Assembly (NCBI RefSeq): GCF_001613125.1 | Contig: NZ_BDBT01000039.1 | Location: 1 to 37,629, forward strand | Source of the DNA: Nocardia shimofusensis NBRC 100134 | Lineage (GTDB): Bacteria > Actinomycetota > Actinomycetes > Mycobacteriales > Mycobacteriaceae | Length of the DNA stretch: 37,629 nucleotides | Direction: 5' to 3' | Part shown: in pieces, positions 29,755 to 37,629 of the stretch | Layout of the letters: each line of letters opens with the position of its first letter | Numbering within the stretch: the first letter of the stretch is position 1 | Notes under the pieces: generated by a model | What the model was told of the DNA's origin: nothing | Database searches by the model: none | What the model saw: only the letters and a program-made list of their open reading frames with translations | Translations under genes and position numbers: made by a program

Positions 29755-31484
29755 GACAACTCCTGGTCGTTCGATGTCGGCAATCCGAAAGCGCGGAACC
29801 GACGACGGCGCCGCTCGAGCAGGTCGGGCGCGGGCACGGCGGCGAGCGCGCGGAGTTCGCGGTGCAGCACCCCGCGCAGGGTCGCCGCCGCGGCGGCCGG
29901 GTCGCGATGCGCGCCCCCCTCCGGTTCGGGCACCACACCGTCGGCGACGCCGAGCCGGACCAGCGAGGTCGAGTCGACCCGCAGCGCGGATGCCGCCGCC
30001 GGGGCCGCCGCCGCGTCCTTCCACAGGATGGAGGCGCAGCCCTCGGGGCTGATCACCGAGTACACGGCGTTCTCGCACACCAGCACCCGGTCGGCCACGG
30101 CCAGCGCGAGCGCGCCGCCGCTACCACCCTCGCCGGTCACCACCGCGACCACCGGAACCGGCAGGCCCGCGAGCAGTTTCAGCGATTCGGCGATGGCCGC
30201 CGCCTGGCCGCGCTCCTCGGCGGTGATGCCGGGGTAGGCGCCCGCGGTGTCGACGAGGGTGACCACGGGCAGGCCGAGTTTCGCGGCCAGCCGCAGCGCC
30301 CTGGCGGACTTGCGGTAGCCGGCGGGGCTGGGCATACCGAAATTGCGGCGGGACAGCTCGGCGGCGCTGTGCCCCTTCTGGGTGCCGATCACGACCACCG
30401 GCGCGCCGTGCAGGCGCGCCAGCGCGGTCACCATCGCCGGGCAGTCTGCCTCGAGGCGGTCGCCGTGCAGTTCCACGAACTCGTCGAAGGAGGCGGCGAG
30501 GTAGTCCAGGGTGGTCGGCCTGCCCAGCTCGCGGGCCGCGCGCACGCTCTGCCAGGCGTCGCGCTCCGGGAGGGCGGCAGCGTCTGCACGCAGCACCGGC
30601 GGTTCCTCCTCCGCCGATTCTGCGGCGGGCCGAACGGATTCGGCGGATGTGCCGACTTCGCCGGCCGCGCGCTCGCGATCGGCGAACAGCGCCAGCACGC
30701 GGGCGAGCCGGTCCCGCAGGGTCGATCGGTGGCAGATCATGTCCACGAATCCGTGCTCGAGTAGGGACTCGGCGGTCTGGAAGCCCTCCGGCAGGGTCTG
30801 CCCGATGGTCTGGGCGATCACTCGCGGACCGGCGAAGCCCAGGCGCGCGCCGGGCTCGGCGATGATCAGGTCGGTGGAGGTGGCATAGGAGGCGGCCACG
30901 CCGCCGTAGGTCGGGTCGGTGACCACCGAGACGGTGAGCACGCCCGCGTCGTCGAGGTGACCCAGCGCCTGGCTCGTCTTGGCCATCTGCATCAGCGCGA
31001 GGATGCCCTCCTGCATTCGCGCGCCACCCGAAGCGGTGACGAGCACCAGCGGCACCCGCCGCGCCAGCGCCGCTTCGGCGGCGGCGGTCACCGCCTCCCC
31101 CACCGCGCTGCCGAGGCTGCCGCCGAGGAAACGGAAGTCCATCACCGCCAGTACCAGCGGCGCGCCGTCGATGGTGCCGTGCGCGCACCGGATGCCGTCG
31201 GTCATGCCGGTCCGACGGCGCGCCTGCGCGATTCGTTCGGGATAGCCGCGGGAATCGGTGAACTCCAGCGGGTCGGCCACGGTCGCCGCGGGTTCGATCC
31301 ACCGCGTGCTGTCCTCGTCGAGCAGTGCGGCGAGGCGTTGGTCGGCGGTGAGCATGCCGTGGCCGTCGCAGTCCGGGCACACCCGCCCGGAGCGGTCGTA
31401 GCGTTTGGCGTAGATCATGGCGTCGCAGTACGGGCACACCGTCCACGACGTGCCGGTGTCCGGGCCGGTCTCGAGCGTGGTCAT
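29751..31484 (-). CDS. Acetyl-CoA carboxylase carboxyltransferase, fused beta (AccD) and alpha (AccA) subunits
   Basis: A 577-residue fusion. The AccD half has the zinc ribbon Cys17, Cys20, Cys36, Cys39 (CPYC...CPDC), then VMDFRFLGGSLGSAVGEAVT, TASGGARMQEGILALMQMAKT and DPTYGGVAASYA. A linker at about residues 280-310 leads to the AccA half: LDYLAASFDEFVELHGDR, VVIGTQKGHSAAELSRRNFGMPSPAGYRKSARAL, LVDTAGAYPGITAEERGQAAAIAESL, TGEGGSGGALALAVADRVL and YSVISPEGCASILWKDA. Separate genes are the norm in E. coli. With AccB and AccC it forms a complete enzyme making malonyl-CoA. ATG 31484 overlaps the PfaD stop as ATGA. Confidence 0.94.
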   Translation of the reverse strand: MTTLETGPDTGTSWTVCPYCDAMIYAKRYDRSGRVCPDCDGHGMLTADQRLAALLDEDSTRWIEPAATVADPLEFTDSRGYPERIAQARRRTGMTDGIRCAHGTIDGAPLVLAVMDFRFLGGSLGSAVGEAVTAAAEAALARRVPLVLVTASGGARMQEGILALMQMAKTSQALGHLDDAGVLTVSVVTDPTYGGVAASYATSTDLIIAEPGARLGFAGPRVIAQTIGQTLPEGFQTAESLLEHGFVDMICHRSTLRDRLARVLALFADRERAAGEVGTSAESVRPAAESAEEEPPVLRADAAALPERDAWQSVRAARELGRPTTLDYLAASFDEFVELHGDRLEADCPAMVTALARLHGAPVVVIGTQKGHSAAELSRRNFGMPSPAGYRKSARALRLAAKLGLPVVTLVDTAGAYPGITAEERGQAAAIAESLKLLAGLPVPVVAVVTGEGGSGGALALAVADRVLVCENAVYSVISPEGCASILWKDAAAAPAAASALRVDSTSLVRLGVADGVVPEPEGGAHRDPAAAAATLRGVLHRELRALAAVPAPDLLERRRRRFRAFGLPTSNDQELS

Positions 31485-33064
31485 CGCTGCTCCCTCGGTC
31501 GGGGTAGGAACTCGGCGCATCCGGCGGGCAGCCGCACGCCCGCCGACCGCAGCTGGGCGACCCGCGTCAGGTACGCGGCGCCCAGCATCATCTGGTCGGC
31601 GATCTCGGCCGCCTGCCGGTTCGGCAGCGCGGCCAGATGGGTGCCCGCCGCCCAGGTGTTGAACGCCCCCATCGCCGGGCCGCACCACACCTGATAGTCG
31701 GTGACCCGGTCGGCCTCGCCGCGGATACTCCACCCCGACGACAGCCCGAGATACCACCGGAACACCAGTGCCATCCGGCGTTTCGGATTCTCGGCGGCGC
31801 CGGCGAGCTGGGCCGGATCGCGTTCGGTGAAGAAGCGCACGCAGTCGTCCCACACCTGCTCGACGGACCGCCGGAACAGGGTGCGCTCGAGATCCTCGCG
31901 CAGCGCCGCGGGCAGCTCGTCCAGCCCGTCATAGGTCCGATAGGTCTCGTAGAGCCGCTGGGCGCGGGTGGCGAACAGGGTGCCGCGGCGCAGCACCTGC
32001 ACCTGCACGCCCATCTCGAACATGTCCGCCGAGGGCGCCATCACGCAGTCGGCGAACTGCGCCGACGCCAGCAGTTCCTTGGTGGCCGTGCACTGGGCGG
32101 CCTCGACGGTGGCCTGGTTCACCGAACCGGTGACCACGTAGGCCGCGCCGAGCGCGAAGGCCGCGGCGGCAGCGGCCGGGGTGCCGATGCCGCCCGCCGC
32201 GCCGATGCGCACGGCGGCCGCGGCGGGGACGCTGCCCGCGACCCGGTCGCGGGCGGCGATCAGCTCCGGCAGCAGCACCAGCAGCGGCCTGCGGTCGGTG
32301 TGCCCGCCGGAATCGGCTTCGGCGGTGATGTCGTCGGCCATCGGCACCTGTTCGGCCAGCCGGGCCTGTTCGGCGGTCACCTCGCCCGCGGCCACCAAGC
32401 GGCTCAGCAGCGCAGCGGGCGCGGGACGCAGGAACACCTCGGCCACCTCGACCCGCGAGACCTTCGCGATCACGCGGTGGGCCGAGACGATCCGGCCGTC
32501 GCGCCCGAGGCTCAGGCCCGCCGCCCGGTAGCGCACCACCTCGGCGGTGAGATTCATGAACGCCGACGCCTCCACGCACCGCACCCGGTGCCGCAGGCAG
32601 GCATCGACGATGGCACGTTCCAGGGCGGGCTCGGACGGGCTGTGGATGAGGTTGCAGGCGTAAGGCAGGTCGCCGAGCTCACGGCTCAGTTCCGCCAGGG
32701 CCGCGTCGACCTGGGCGGGGGCGACACCGGCGGCGCCGTAGGAGCCCAGATAGCCGGCCCGCGCCAGCGCCGACACCAGGGCGGGCGAGGCGATCCCGTT
32801 GGCCATCGCGCCGGCCATGTAGTTGGCCCGGAGCCCGTGGGTGGAGCGGAACTTGCTGTCGCCCAGCATCTCCGGGGCCAGTGGCCCCGCCGAGGCGAGC
32901 ACGCGGGCGCCCTGGACGGCCGATCGGTCGGCGGTGACCCCGACCCGGTCGTCGTGACGCACGACCCAGGCCGGGCGCGCGAGGTCGCGCAGGACGGCGG
33001 TGATGTCGGGGGCGGTCTCGGCGACGCGGCCGGGCGCGGTCCCCGAGTGCGGAAGGGTGGTCAC
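31481..33064 (-). CDS. pfaD: PfaD-family trans-acting enoyl reductase (FMN)
   Basis: A 527-residue TIM-barrel flavoprotein of the PfaD family, the stand-alone enoyl reductase of polyunsaturated-fatty-acid and related polyketide synthases. Family segments are STHGLRANYMAGAMANGIASPALVSALARAGYLGSYGAAGV, LPYACNLIHSPSEPALE, VEASAFMNLT, IGAAGGIGTPAAAAAAFALGAAYVVTGSVNQATVEAAQC, APSADMFEMGVQVQVLRRGTLFATRAQRLYETYR and NPKRRMALVFRWYLGLSSGWSIRGE...DYQVWCGPAMGAFN. GTG 33064 overlaps the upstream dehydratase stop as GTGA. It works on intermediates carried by the PfaA-like protein. Confidence 0.93.
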   Translation of the reverse strand: MTTLPHSGTAPGRVAETAPDITAVLRDLARPAWVVRHDDRVGVTADRSAVQGARVLASAGPLAPEMLGDSKFRSTHGLRANYMAGAMANGIASPALVSALARAGYLGSYGAAGVAPAQVDAALAELSRELGDLPYACNLIHSPSEPALERAIVDACLRHRVRCVEASAFMNLTAEVVRYRAAGLSLGRDGRIVSAHRVIAKVSRVEVAEVFLRPAPAALLSRLVAAGEVTAEQARLAEQVPMADDITAEADSGGHTDRRPLLVLLPELIAARDRVAGSVPAAAAVRIGAAGGIGTPAAAAAAFALGAAYVVTGSVNQATVEAAQCTATKELLASAQFADCVMAPSADMFEMGVQVQVLRRGTLFATRAQRLYETYRTYDGLDELPAALREDLERTLFRRSVEQVWDDCVRFFTERDPAQLAGAAENPKRRMALVFRWYLGLSSGWSIRGEADRVTDYQVWCGPAMGAFNTWAAGTHLAALPNRQAAEIADQMMLGAAYLTRVAQLRSAGVRLPAGCAEFLPRPREQR

Positions 33065-35169
33065 GGCTGTACCTCGCGTTCGCCGAGTTCGACGGCCAGA
33101 TCGGTCAATTCGTAGATCCGCAGGCCCGGCTTCCACAGCGAGGCGTCCACCACGGCGATGACGCCGTGCCGGTCACGGCGGATCTGCTTGATATGTGCCT
33201 CGAGTTCGACCGTGCCGTCGGTGGGCAGGAATTGGCCGCGATACCGCCAGCTGAAGGCGATGCCCGCCGGAATGCGGAACACGGGGTCGGTCAGCCCGTC
33301 GGCGAAACCGGCGTCGAGCATCCATTCCTGCACCGCGTGGATCACCGATTCGACGCCGAGCGAGCCGGGGATCACCGGGTCGAGGTGGAAGTGACGGGCG
33401 AAATACCAGTCGTCCGGGTCGATCGCGCGCAGCGAGTGCAGGTAGCCCGCGCCGTGGGCACCGCCGCCGTCCACCACGTCGACCCGGTCGATGAGAGCGA
33501 GGGTGTCCCGGGCGCACAGGGGTGCGGCGGGGTCGGCGCGGCGGGCGGCCACATCGATCACCCGGACGTCCGCACCGGGATGGCCCGCCAGCCAGGTCGG
33601 GGCGGGACGCCCGCCGTCGAGGCCGGTCTGGTTGGCCAGCGCCTCGTCGCTGAAGTAGCCGAACATGGTCTCGCCGCGGTAGAACGGCTCGCCGTCCACC
33701 GCGAGGGTGTAGTCGAAGGTCTGCAGCGAGGAGCCGGGCAGGATGGTGGTCGACAGCAACCGCGAGTTCTGCCGGATCGTCTTGTCCCGCAGATCGACTC
33801 GGCGCAGCACGGTCGCGGTGCCGCCGAGATTGCGCAGACTCAGCGTCGTGCCCGGCTGGGTGCGGGTGGGGCCGGCGTAGTAGCCCATCAGCAGCGCCGC
33901 CTGCAGGGAGGTCTCCATGTAGACGAAGTGCGGCATGGACTCGTTGGCGGTGGCGCCGTAGTACCAGGAGTCGGCGGGCGAGTCGTACTCGGTGGTGTAG
34001 GAGGCCGAGTCCAGCCGTCCGCGCGCCCCGTCGAAATCCAGCACCCGGTCGACCAGCAGCAGGCCGCCGGTCGGCAGGCGGGTGGCGCGGACGCCGGTGT
34101 ACTCGGCGAATTCCGGGCCCATCGCGACGGCCTGGTCCCCGCGGGCGAGATGGGCCATGTGGAACTCGTTGAGCAGCAGGGCGTCGTCCGGTTGTCCGGG
34201 TCCGACACCCGCACCGTGCGGTTCGGCGACAGTGACCGACACCGCGACCGGCGCGGCGGCGACTCCGTGCACGACCGCGCGCAGGTGCGGGCGCGGCACC
34301 AGATCGATCTCGGTGACGATCAACTCCAGCGTCCCCGCCCGCGCGGGCTGCGCGCCCGGCCCCTCGGTGACCAGTGTGCCGCCGGACAAGCACAGCGGCA
34401 GGCCGGCGTAGAGGGCGAACACCTCGGCGGCCTGCGTCGCGGCGGCGCCGGGGTCGCCGTCGAAGCGGGCCAGGAGGCGACCGCGGCCGTCACCGCCGTA
34501 CACCTCGAGGGTGTCGACCTCGGTGAGCGCCAACGGCGCGTGCGCCGCGAGCCGGGCCACGGGACGCACACCCGGCCGCCGGTAGGCGGGTCCGAACACG
34601 CTCGCGGCGTCCCCCTCGGTCAACTGGCGCAACGAAGCATGGTCCAGGTGGGTGCGCGCGGTGCGGGCCAACGGCTTGAACGCCCATTCGGCGGCGTGCT
34701 CGAACCTCGGCGACGCCGGCGAACGGTGATCGACCGGCGCTGTCGCCGAAACCGCCGTGCCCGACGTCGTCACCCCCGAGGTGGCCGCGTCCGAGGTGAC
34801 AGGGACCGGGGTGACAGGGACCGGAGCCGGGCGGCGGCCACGCACATGCTCACCTGGACCCGCCGCACGCTCCCACAGAGCCCGCTGCATCGCCAGTTGC
34901 GCGGTGAGCGCCGCGCGGTGCGCCGCGACGACGCCCGCGCGGATCTCGGCCAGCGGATTGGGGGTGCGGGTCGTCGGGACCACCGGCTCCCCCCGCACTG
35001 CTGCGGCCGATCGCGTCACCGCTGCCTGCTGGGCCACTGTTTCCGGCTGTGGCGCCTGTCGTCGCGGCGTCACCTCGCACTGCGCGACGCGGGCCCCATA
35101 GGTGTCCTCGCCCGGCAGCCCGGGCGTCTCCGGGTCGAACGCGATTCCGTCGAACTCCAGGGTCGTCAT
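33061..35169 (-). CDS. PfaC-like double FabA-type dehydratase protein, without KS/CLF
   Basis: A 702-residue protein matching the C-terminal part of PfaC. Residues 1-165 are a Pro/Thr/Ala-rich linker. Residues about 170-235 carry the segment that follows the chain-length-factor domain in PfaC (FKPLARTARTHLDHASLRQLTEGDAASVFGPAYRRP). Two FabA-like hot-dog domains follow: one with SWYYGATANESMPHFVYMETSLQAALLMGYYAG, the other with DDWYFARHFHLDPVIPGSLGVESVIHAVQEW, which has the FabA catalytic His context. The ketosynthase and chain-length-factor domains normally fused in front are absent and may be encoded upstream outside the window. ATG 35169 overlaps the upstream gene's stop as ATGA. Confidence 0.87.
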   Translation of the reverse strand: MTTLEFDGIAFDPETPGLPGEDTYGARVAQCEVTPRRQAPQPETVAQQAAVTRSAAAVRGEPVVPTTRTPNPLAEIRAGVVAAHRAALTAQLAMQRALWERAAGPGEHVRGRRPAPVPVTPVPVTSDAATSGVTTSGTAVSATAPVDHRSPASPRFEHAAEWAFKPLARTARTHLDHASLRQLTEGDAASVFGPAYRRPGVRPVARLAAHAPLALTEVDTLEVYGGDGRGRLLARFDGDPGAAATQAAEVFALYAGLPLCLSGGTLVTEGPGAQPARAGTLELIVTEIDLVPRPHLRAVVHGVAAAPVAVSVTVAEPHGAGVGPGQPDDALLLNEFHMAHLARGDQAVAMGPEFAEYTGVRATRLPTGGLLLVDRVLDFDGARGRLDSASYTTEYDSPADSWYYGATANESMPHFVYMETSLQAALLMGYYAGPTRTQPGTTLSLRNLGGTATVLRRVDLRDKTIRQNSRLLSTTILPGSSLQTFDYTLAVDGEPFYRGETMFGYFSDEALANQTGLDGGRPAPTWLAGHPGADVRVIDVAARRADPAAPLCARDTLALIDRVDVVDGGGAHGAGYLHSLRAIDPDDWYFARHFHLDPVIPGSLGVESVIHAVQEWMLDAGFADGLTDPVFRIPAGIAFSWRYRGQFLPTDGTVELEAHIKQIRRDRHGVIAVVDASLWKPGLRIYELTDLAVELGEREVQP
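34796..34825 (-). repeat. Two-copy 15-bp repeat in the dehydratase linker
   Basis: GTGACAGGGACCGGG is repeated once with a single change, encoding PVPVT twice on the minus strand. It lies in the flexible N-terminal linker. Confidence 0.7.
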
Positions 35170-37629
35170 GCCATCCACCGCCTCACCGAGGATTGGAACT
35201 TCTCCGTCAGATCGGGCGTCGTGACCACCACGACGTCCGTGAACCGTTGCAGGACAGTGCCGTCCGCGGCCGTGGCGGTGGCGTCCACCCGGGCGTCGAA
35301 GCGGCCCGCGCGGGCGTTGCCGACGACCAGCGTGAACGGTTCACCGACCGGCAGCGGCCGGTAGTACTCGACGCGGCCGACCCCCAGCGGCAGGCAGGCG
35401 GCGCCGAGCACTCGGTGACCGAGCACGGGCGGGCCCTGCAGTATCAGGTCCGCGCGCACCGGATCGTGCAGGCGGCTCGCGTATGCCCCGCCCGCCACCG
35501 GCTCGGCGTCGAGCAGGCATTCGAACACGAGCGTGTCGCCGGTGTCGGCCACGATCCGGCGCAGCCCCTGCAAGGCGGGGGCGTGGAACTGGATCGCCTC
35601 GCGGTAGATGTCGGTGGTACTGCCGGGGCCGTCCGGCACCGCGATCGTCGGCGGCTCAGCGGCCGCGGTCGCCAGCTCGAGCGTCGCCCGGAAGTGCGTG
35701 ACGGCGCCGTCACGGACGGTCACCTGGACGGGCAGGATGTCCCCGTCCACCGTGCCGGGTTCCAGCGCGAGGTCGAGGGCGTCGACAGGGTGGTCGAACA
35801 CCAGCCCCTTGAGGACCTCGAAATCGCGCGCACCCACCACGATTCGTCCCGGGAGGGCCCGCTCGGCGAGGTGCGCCATCGCGCCGAGCCCGAAGGTGGC
35901 GGGCAGCACCAGATGCTCGCCGACCCGGTGCGCCTGGACGATCGGCTCGTCGGTGAGCCCGCGCAGGGCGCGGCGGACATGCACCGGGGACGCCGGGGCC
36001 GGGGCAGGTTCCGCGAGGCCGGCGGCCGGGCCGATCAGCACGACCGTGTCGTTCGCGCGCTCGGTGGTGAACTGTTCGGTGAATGCCGCCGCACCGATTG
36101 ACGGGGCCAGCAGTGCTACGCCGAGCGCGCGGAAGTGTTCGCGCAGTGCGGGTGTCACCATCCCGCCGTCCCAGGCGCCCCAGTCGATCGCGGTGACATG
36201 GCAGTGCGGATGCGACCGCCGCCAGGCGACCGCGAACCGGGACAGCGCCTCGTTGGCCGCGGCGTAGTCGGCCTGCCCGGTGTTGCCGAACAGCCCGGCC
36301 ACCGAGGTGAACAGGATGAGGTGACGCGGTTCGGGCAGCGCGGCCGTCAGCGCGGCCAGACCGGCGATCTTCGGGTCGAGCACCCTGGCGATCGACTCGG
36401 CGGTTTTGGCCGGGATCCGGGAGTCGGCCAGGACTCCCGCCCCGTGCACGATGCCGGTCACCGCGTCACGCCACGGGGCGAGCGCCGCGCGCACCGCCTC
36501 GGCGTCGGTGGCGTCGACGGCCACGTACTCCGCGCGGTCGCCGAGATCGGCCAGTGTCGCGCGGATCTCGCGGGCGGCGCGCACGTCGGCGCAGGCCCGC
36601 TCGAGGTCGCGCGGGGTGGCGCCGGTACCCGCCAGCGCACGCACCGCCGCCTGCCGCAGGTCCGCGTCGGCGACTCCGGCGGCCCACTCCGGTTCCGGGG
36701 CGGGCTCGGTGCGGCCGAGCAGCAGGAACCGGGCGGGGCTGCGCCGGGCCAGCGCCCGCACGCAGGTGGCGGTGACGCCGCGGGCGCCGCCGGTCACCAC
36801 CAGCAGGTCGTCGGCGGTGAGCGTGGTGACGGGCTGTTCCCCGGCGGGCCGGACGGCCGTCACCGTGGGACTCGGGCCGTGACCGCCGGGTACCAGCGCA
36901 CAGCGCGAGCCGCCGACGGTGACACCGACTTCGACGGTGTCACGCGCCGGGTCGGACAGTTCGGCCGCCACCAGTTCGGCGCAGCGTTCGGCGTCGGCGG
37001 CGGGGTCGATGTCGAGCGCCCGGCAGAACAGGTCGGGACGTTCGGCGGCCAGGGTTTTCACGACGCCGCCGACACCGCCGAGCAGTGCGGCGACCGGGTC
37101 GCCTGCGGTGCGGAGGCCCAGTCCACCGTCGAGCCGGATGAGAGTCACGAAAGCCGCGCGGCCCGCTGCGGCGGACATGCCGGGCGTCATCCGGCCCGCC
37201 GTCAGGATCGTCTCACCGAGCAGCCGCTGGGCCGTGGACCAGTCGGCGCCGCCGCCGAGGACGACCAGACACAGGTCGACCGGGGCGCCGGCCTCGGGCA
37301 GTCCGGTTGCGCGTCGCACCGACCAGCCGCGCGAAGTCAGCGCCGCTGCCAGTGCGTCGCAGTCCGACCGGCTCGTGCCCGCCAGGTCGACGAGCACGGC
37401 CTCCGGGTGGTCCCGGTATACGCCGATCGCCGTGTCCGCGGCAGGCAGGGCGACGAGTTCGACGGCATGCCGCGGCGTGACCGCCGCGGCCTCAGCTTTT
37501 GGGTGGACATCACCCCCTGCCGACGCGCTGAGTTCGCCGACGATCTGATCCAGCGTCCGCAGCGTGCCCAGCTGCTCCGGGCCCAGATTCGGCAGGTTCG
37601 GGAAGCGTTCCTGCAAAGCGCCGATCACC
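35166..37629 (-). CDS. PfaA-like polyketide/PUFA synthase, C-terminal part (KR-DH); 5' end outside window
   Basis: At least 820 residues in an open frame that continues past the window end. The first visible residues (QERFPNLPNLGPEQLGTLRTLDQIVGEL) are the typical sequence that follows the acyl carrier repeats in PfaA. Next come a ketoreductase with DLLVVTGGARGVTATCVRALA for NADPH, ILFTSVAGLFGN (Ser) and QADYAAANEAL (Tyr), and a C-terminal hot-dog dehydratase-like domain (QAHRVGEHLVLPATFGLGAMAHLAE, IQFHAPALQGLRRI). Ketosynthase, acyltransferase and carrier domains would lie upstream. It heads the visible part of the Pfa/ACC operon and overlaps the next gene by 4 bp. Confidence 0.9.
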   Translation of the reverse strand, partial: VIGALQERFPNLPNLGPEQLGTLRTLDQIVGELSASAGGDVHPKAEAAAVTPRHAVELVALPAADTAIGVYRDHPEAVLVDLAGTSRSDCDALAAALTSRGWSVRRATGLPEAGAPVDLCLVVLGGGADWSTAQRLLGETILTAGRMTPGMSAAAGRAAFVTLIRLDGGLGLRTAGDPVAALLGGVGGVVKTLAAERPDLFCRALDIDPAADAERCAELVAAELSDPARDTVEVGVTVGGSRCALVPGGHGPSPTVTAVRPAGEQPVTTLTADDLLVVTGGARGVTATCVRALARRSPARFLLLGRTEPAPEPEWAAGVADADLRQAAVRALAGTGATPRDLERACADVRAAREIRATLADLGDRAEYVAVDATDAEAVRAALAPWRDAVTGIVHGAGVLADSRIPAKTAESIARVLDPKIAGLAALTAALPEPRHLILFTSVAGLFGNTGQADYAAANEALSRFAVAWRRSHPHCHVTAIDWGAWDGGMVTPALREHFRALGVALLAPSIGAAAFTEQFTTERANDTVVLIGPAAGLAEPAPAPASPVHVRRALRGLTDEPIVQAHRVGEHLVLPATFGLGAMAHLAERALPGRIVVGARDFEVLKGLVFDHPVDALDLALEPGTVDGDILPVQVTVRDGAVTHFRATLELATAAAEPPTIAVPDGPGSTTDIYREAIQFHAPALQGLRRIVADTGDTLVFECLLDAEPVAGGAYASRLHDPVRADLILQGPPVLGHRVLGAACLPLGVGRVEYYRPLPVGEPFTLVVGNARAGRFDARVDATATAADGTVLQRFTDVVVVTTPDLTEKFQSSVRRWMA

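Noticed and set aside
31637..33115. 492-codon plus-strand frame opposite pfaD
   Set aside because: Antisense to a protein with many conserved PfaD segments; the frame has no recognisable motif.
1..37629. CRISPR arrays, tRNA or rRNA genes, complete insertion sequences, phage genes
   Set aside because: None seen. The tandem repeats present are short coding minisatellites without spacers, and no transposase or integrase reading frame is intact.

Overview
The window is high-GC DNA with dense, mostly intergenic-poor gene packing, frequent ATGA/GTGA stop-start overlaps, GTG starts and several apparently leaderless genes. Gene content and order (nadA-nadB-nadC beside a Nudix regulator, bioB-BsaP-DUF2567, BioQ, arylamine N-acetyltransferase) match the Mycobacteriales, and the whole is most like Nocardia or a close relative. 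The genus is an inference from content, not a database match.

Layout. 1-1386 (-): 5' part of a penicillin-binding lipoprotein. 1538-4307 (+): carotenoid genes crtI and crtB, behind a promoter with 11-bp direct repeats. 4304-5194 (-): arylamine N-acetyltransferase. 5195-5650: a degraded stretch with a TerB-like fragment and what looks like the solitary right end of an IS605/IS1341-type (TnpB) element. 5647-6555 (-): alpha/beta hydrolase. 6722-7912 and 8038-8679 (+): an HTH_42 (AlkZ/YcaQ-like) protein and a GNAT acetyltransferase. 8684-12492 (-): the de novo NAD operon nadA-nadB-nadC, divergent from an NrtR-type regulator (12590-13348, +) with a palindromic operator between. 13426-15664 (-): a small hypothetical ORF, then the biotin group bioB-bsaP-DUF2567 membrane protein, divergent from bioQ (15943-16554, +) with two BioQ boxes 22 bp apart. 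16691-17392 (-): secreted glycine-rich protein. 17470-18402 (-): phthalate-dioxygenase-reductase-type flavoprotein.

18547-26467 (+) is one long collinear group: acyl-CoA dehydrogenase, hot-dog thioesterase, alpha/beta hydrolase, then a complete carbohydrate/glycerol-phosphate-type ABC importer (ATPase, lipoprotein, two permeases) with a metallophosphoesterase placed inside it. The simplest reading is uptake and dismantling of an acylated or glycerophosphodiester-type compound. 26492-27229 (-) and 27326-27730 (+) are a TetR regulator and an NTF2-like enzyme sharing a mirror-symmetric operator/promoter.

27830-37629 (-) is the most striking region: a translationally coupled operon that runs PfaA-like (KR-DH part visible) -> FabA-like double dehydratase -> PfaD enoyl reductase -> fused AccD-AccA carboxyltransferase -> BCCP -> biotin carboxylase. 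It therefore joins a polyunsaturated-fatty-acid-synthase-like secondary lipid pathway to its own complete acetyl-CoA carboxylase. Actinobacteria usually make malonyl-CoA with a different, fused BC-BCCP type of carboxylase.

A cross-cutting theme is short in-frame tandem repeats inside or at the edges of genes: an overlapping crtI/crtB repeat in which nearly every unit carries its own ribosome site and ATG, an insertion in crtB, a hexapeptide tail on NadB, and repeated start modules in front of bsaP.
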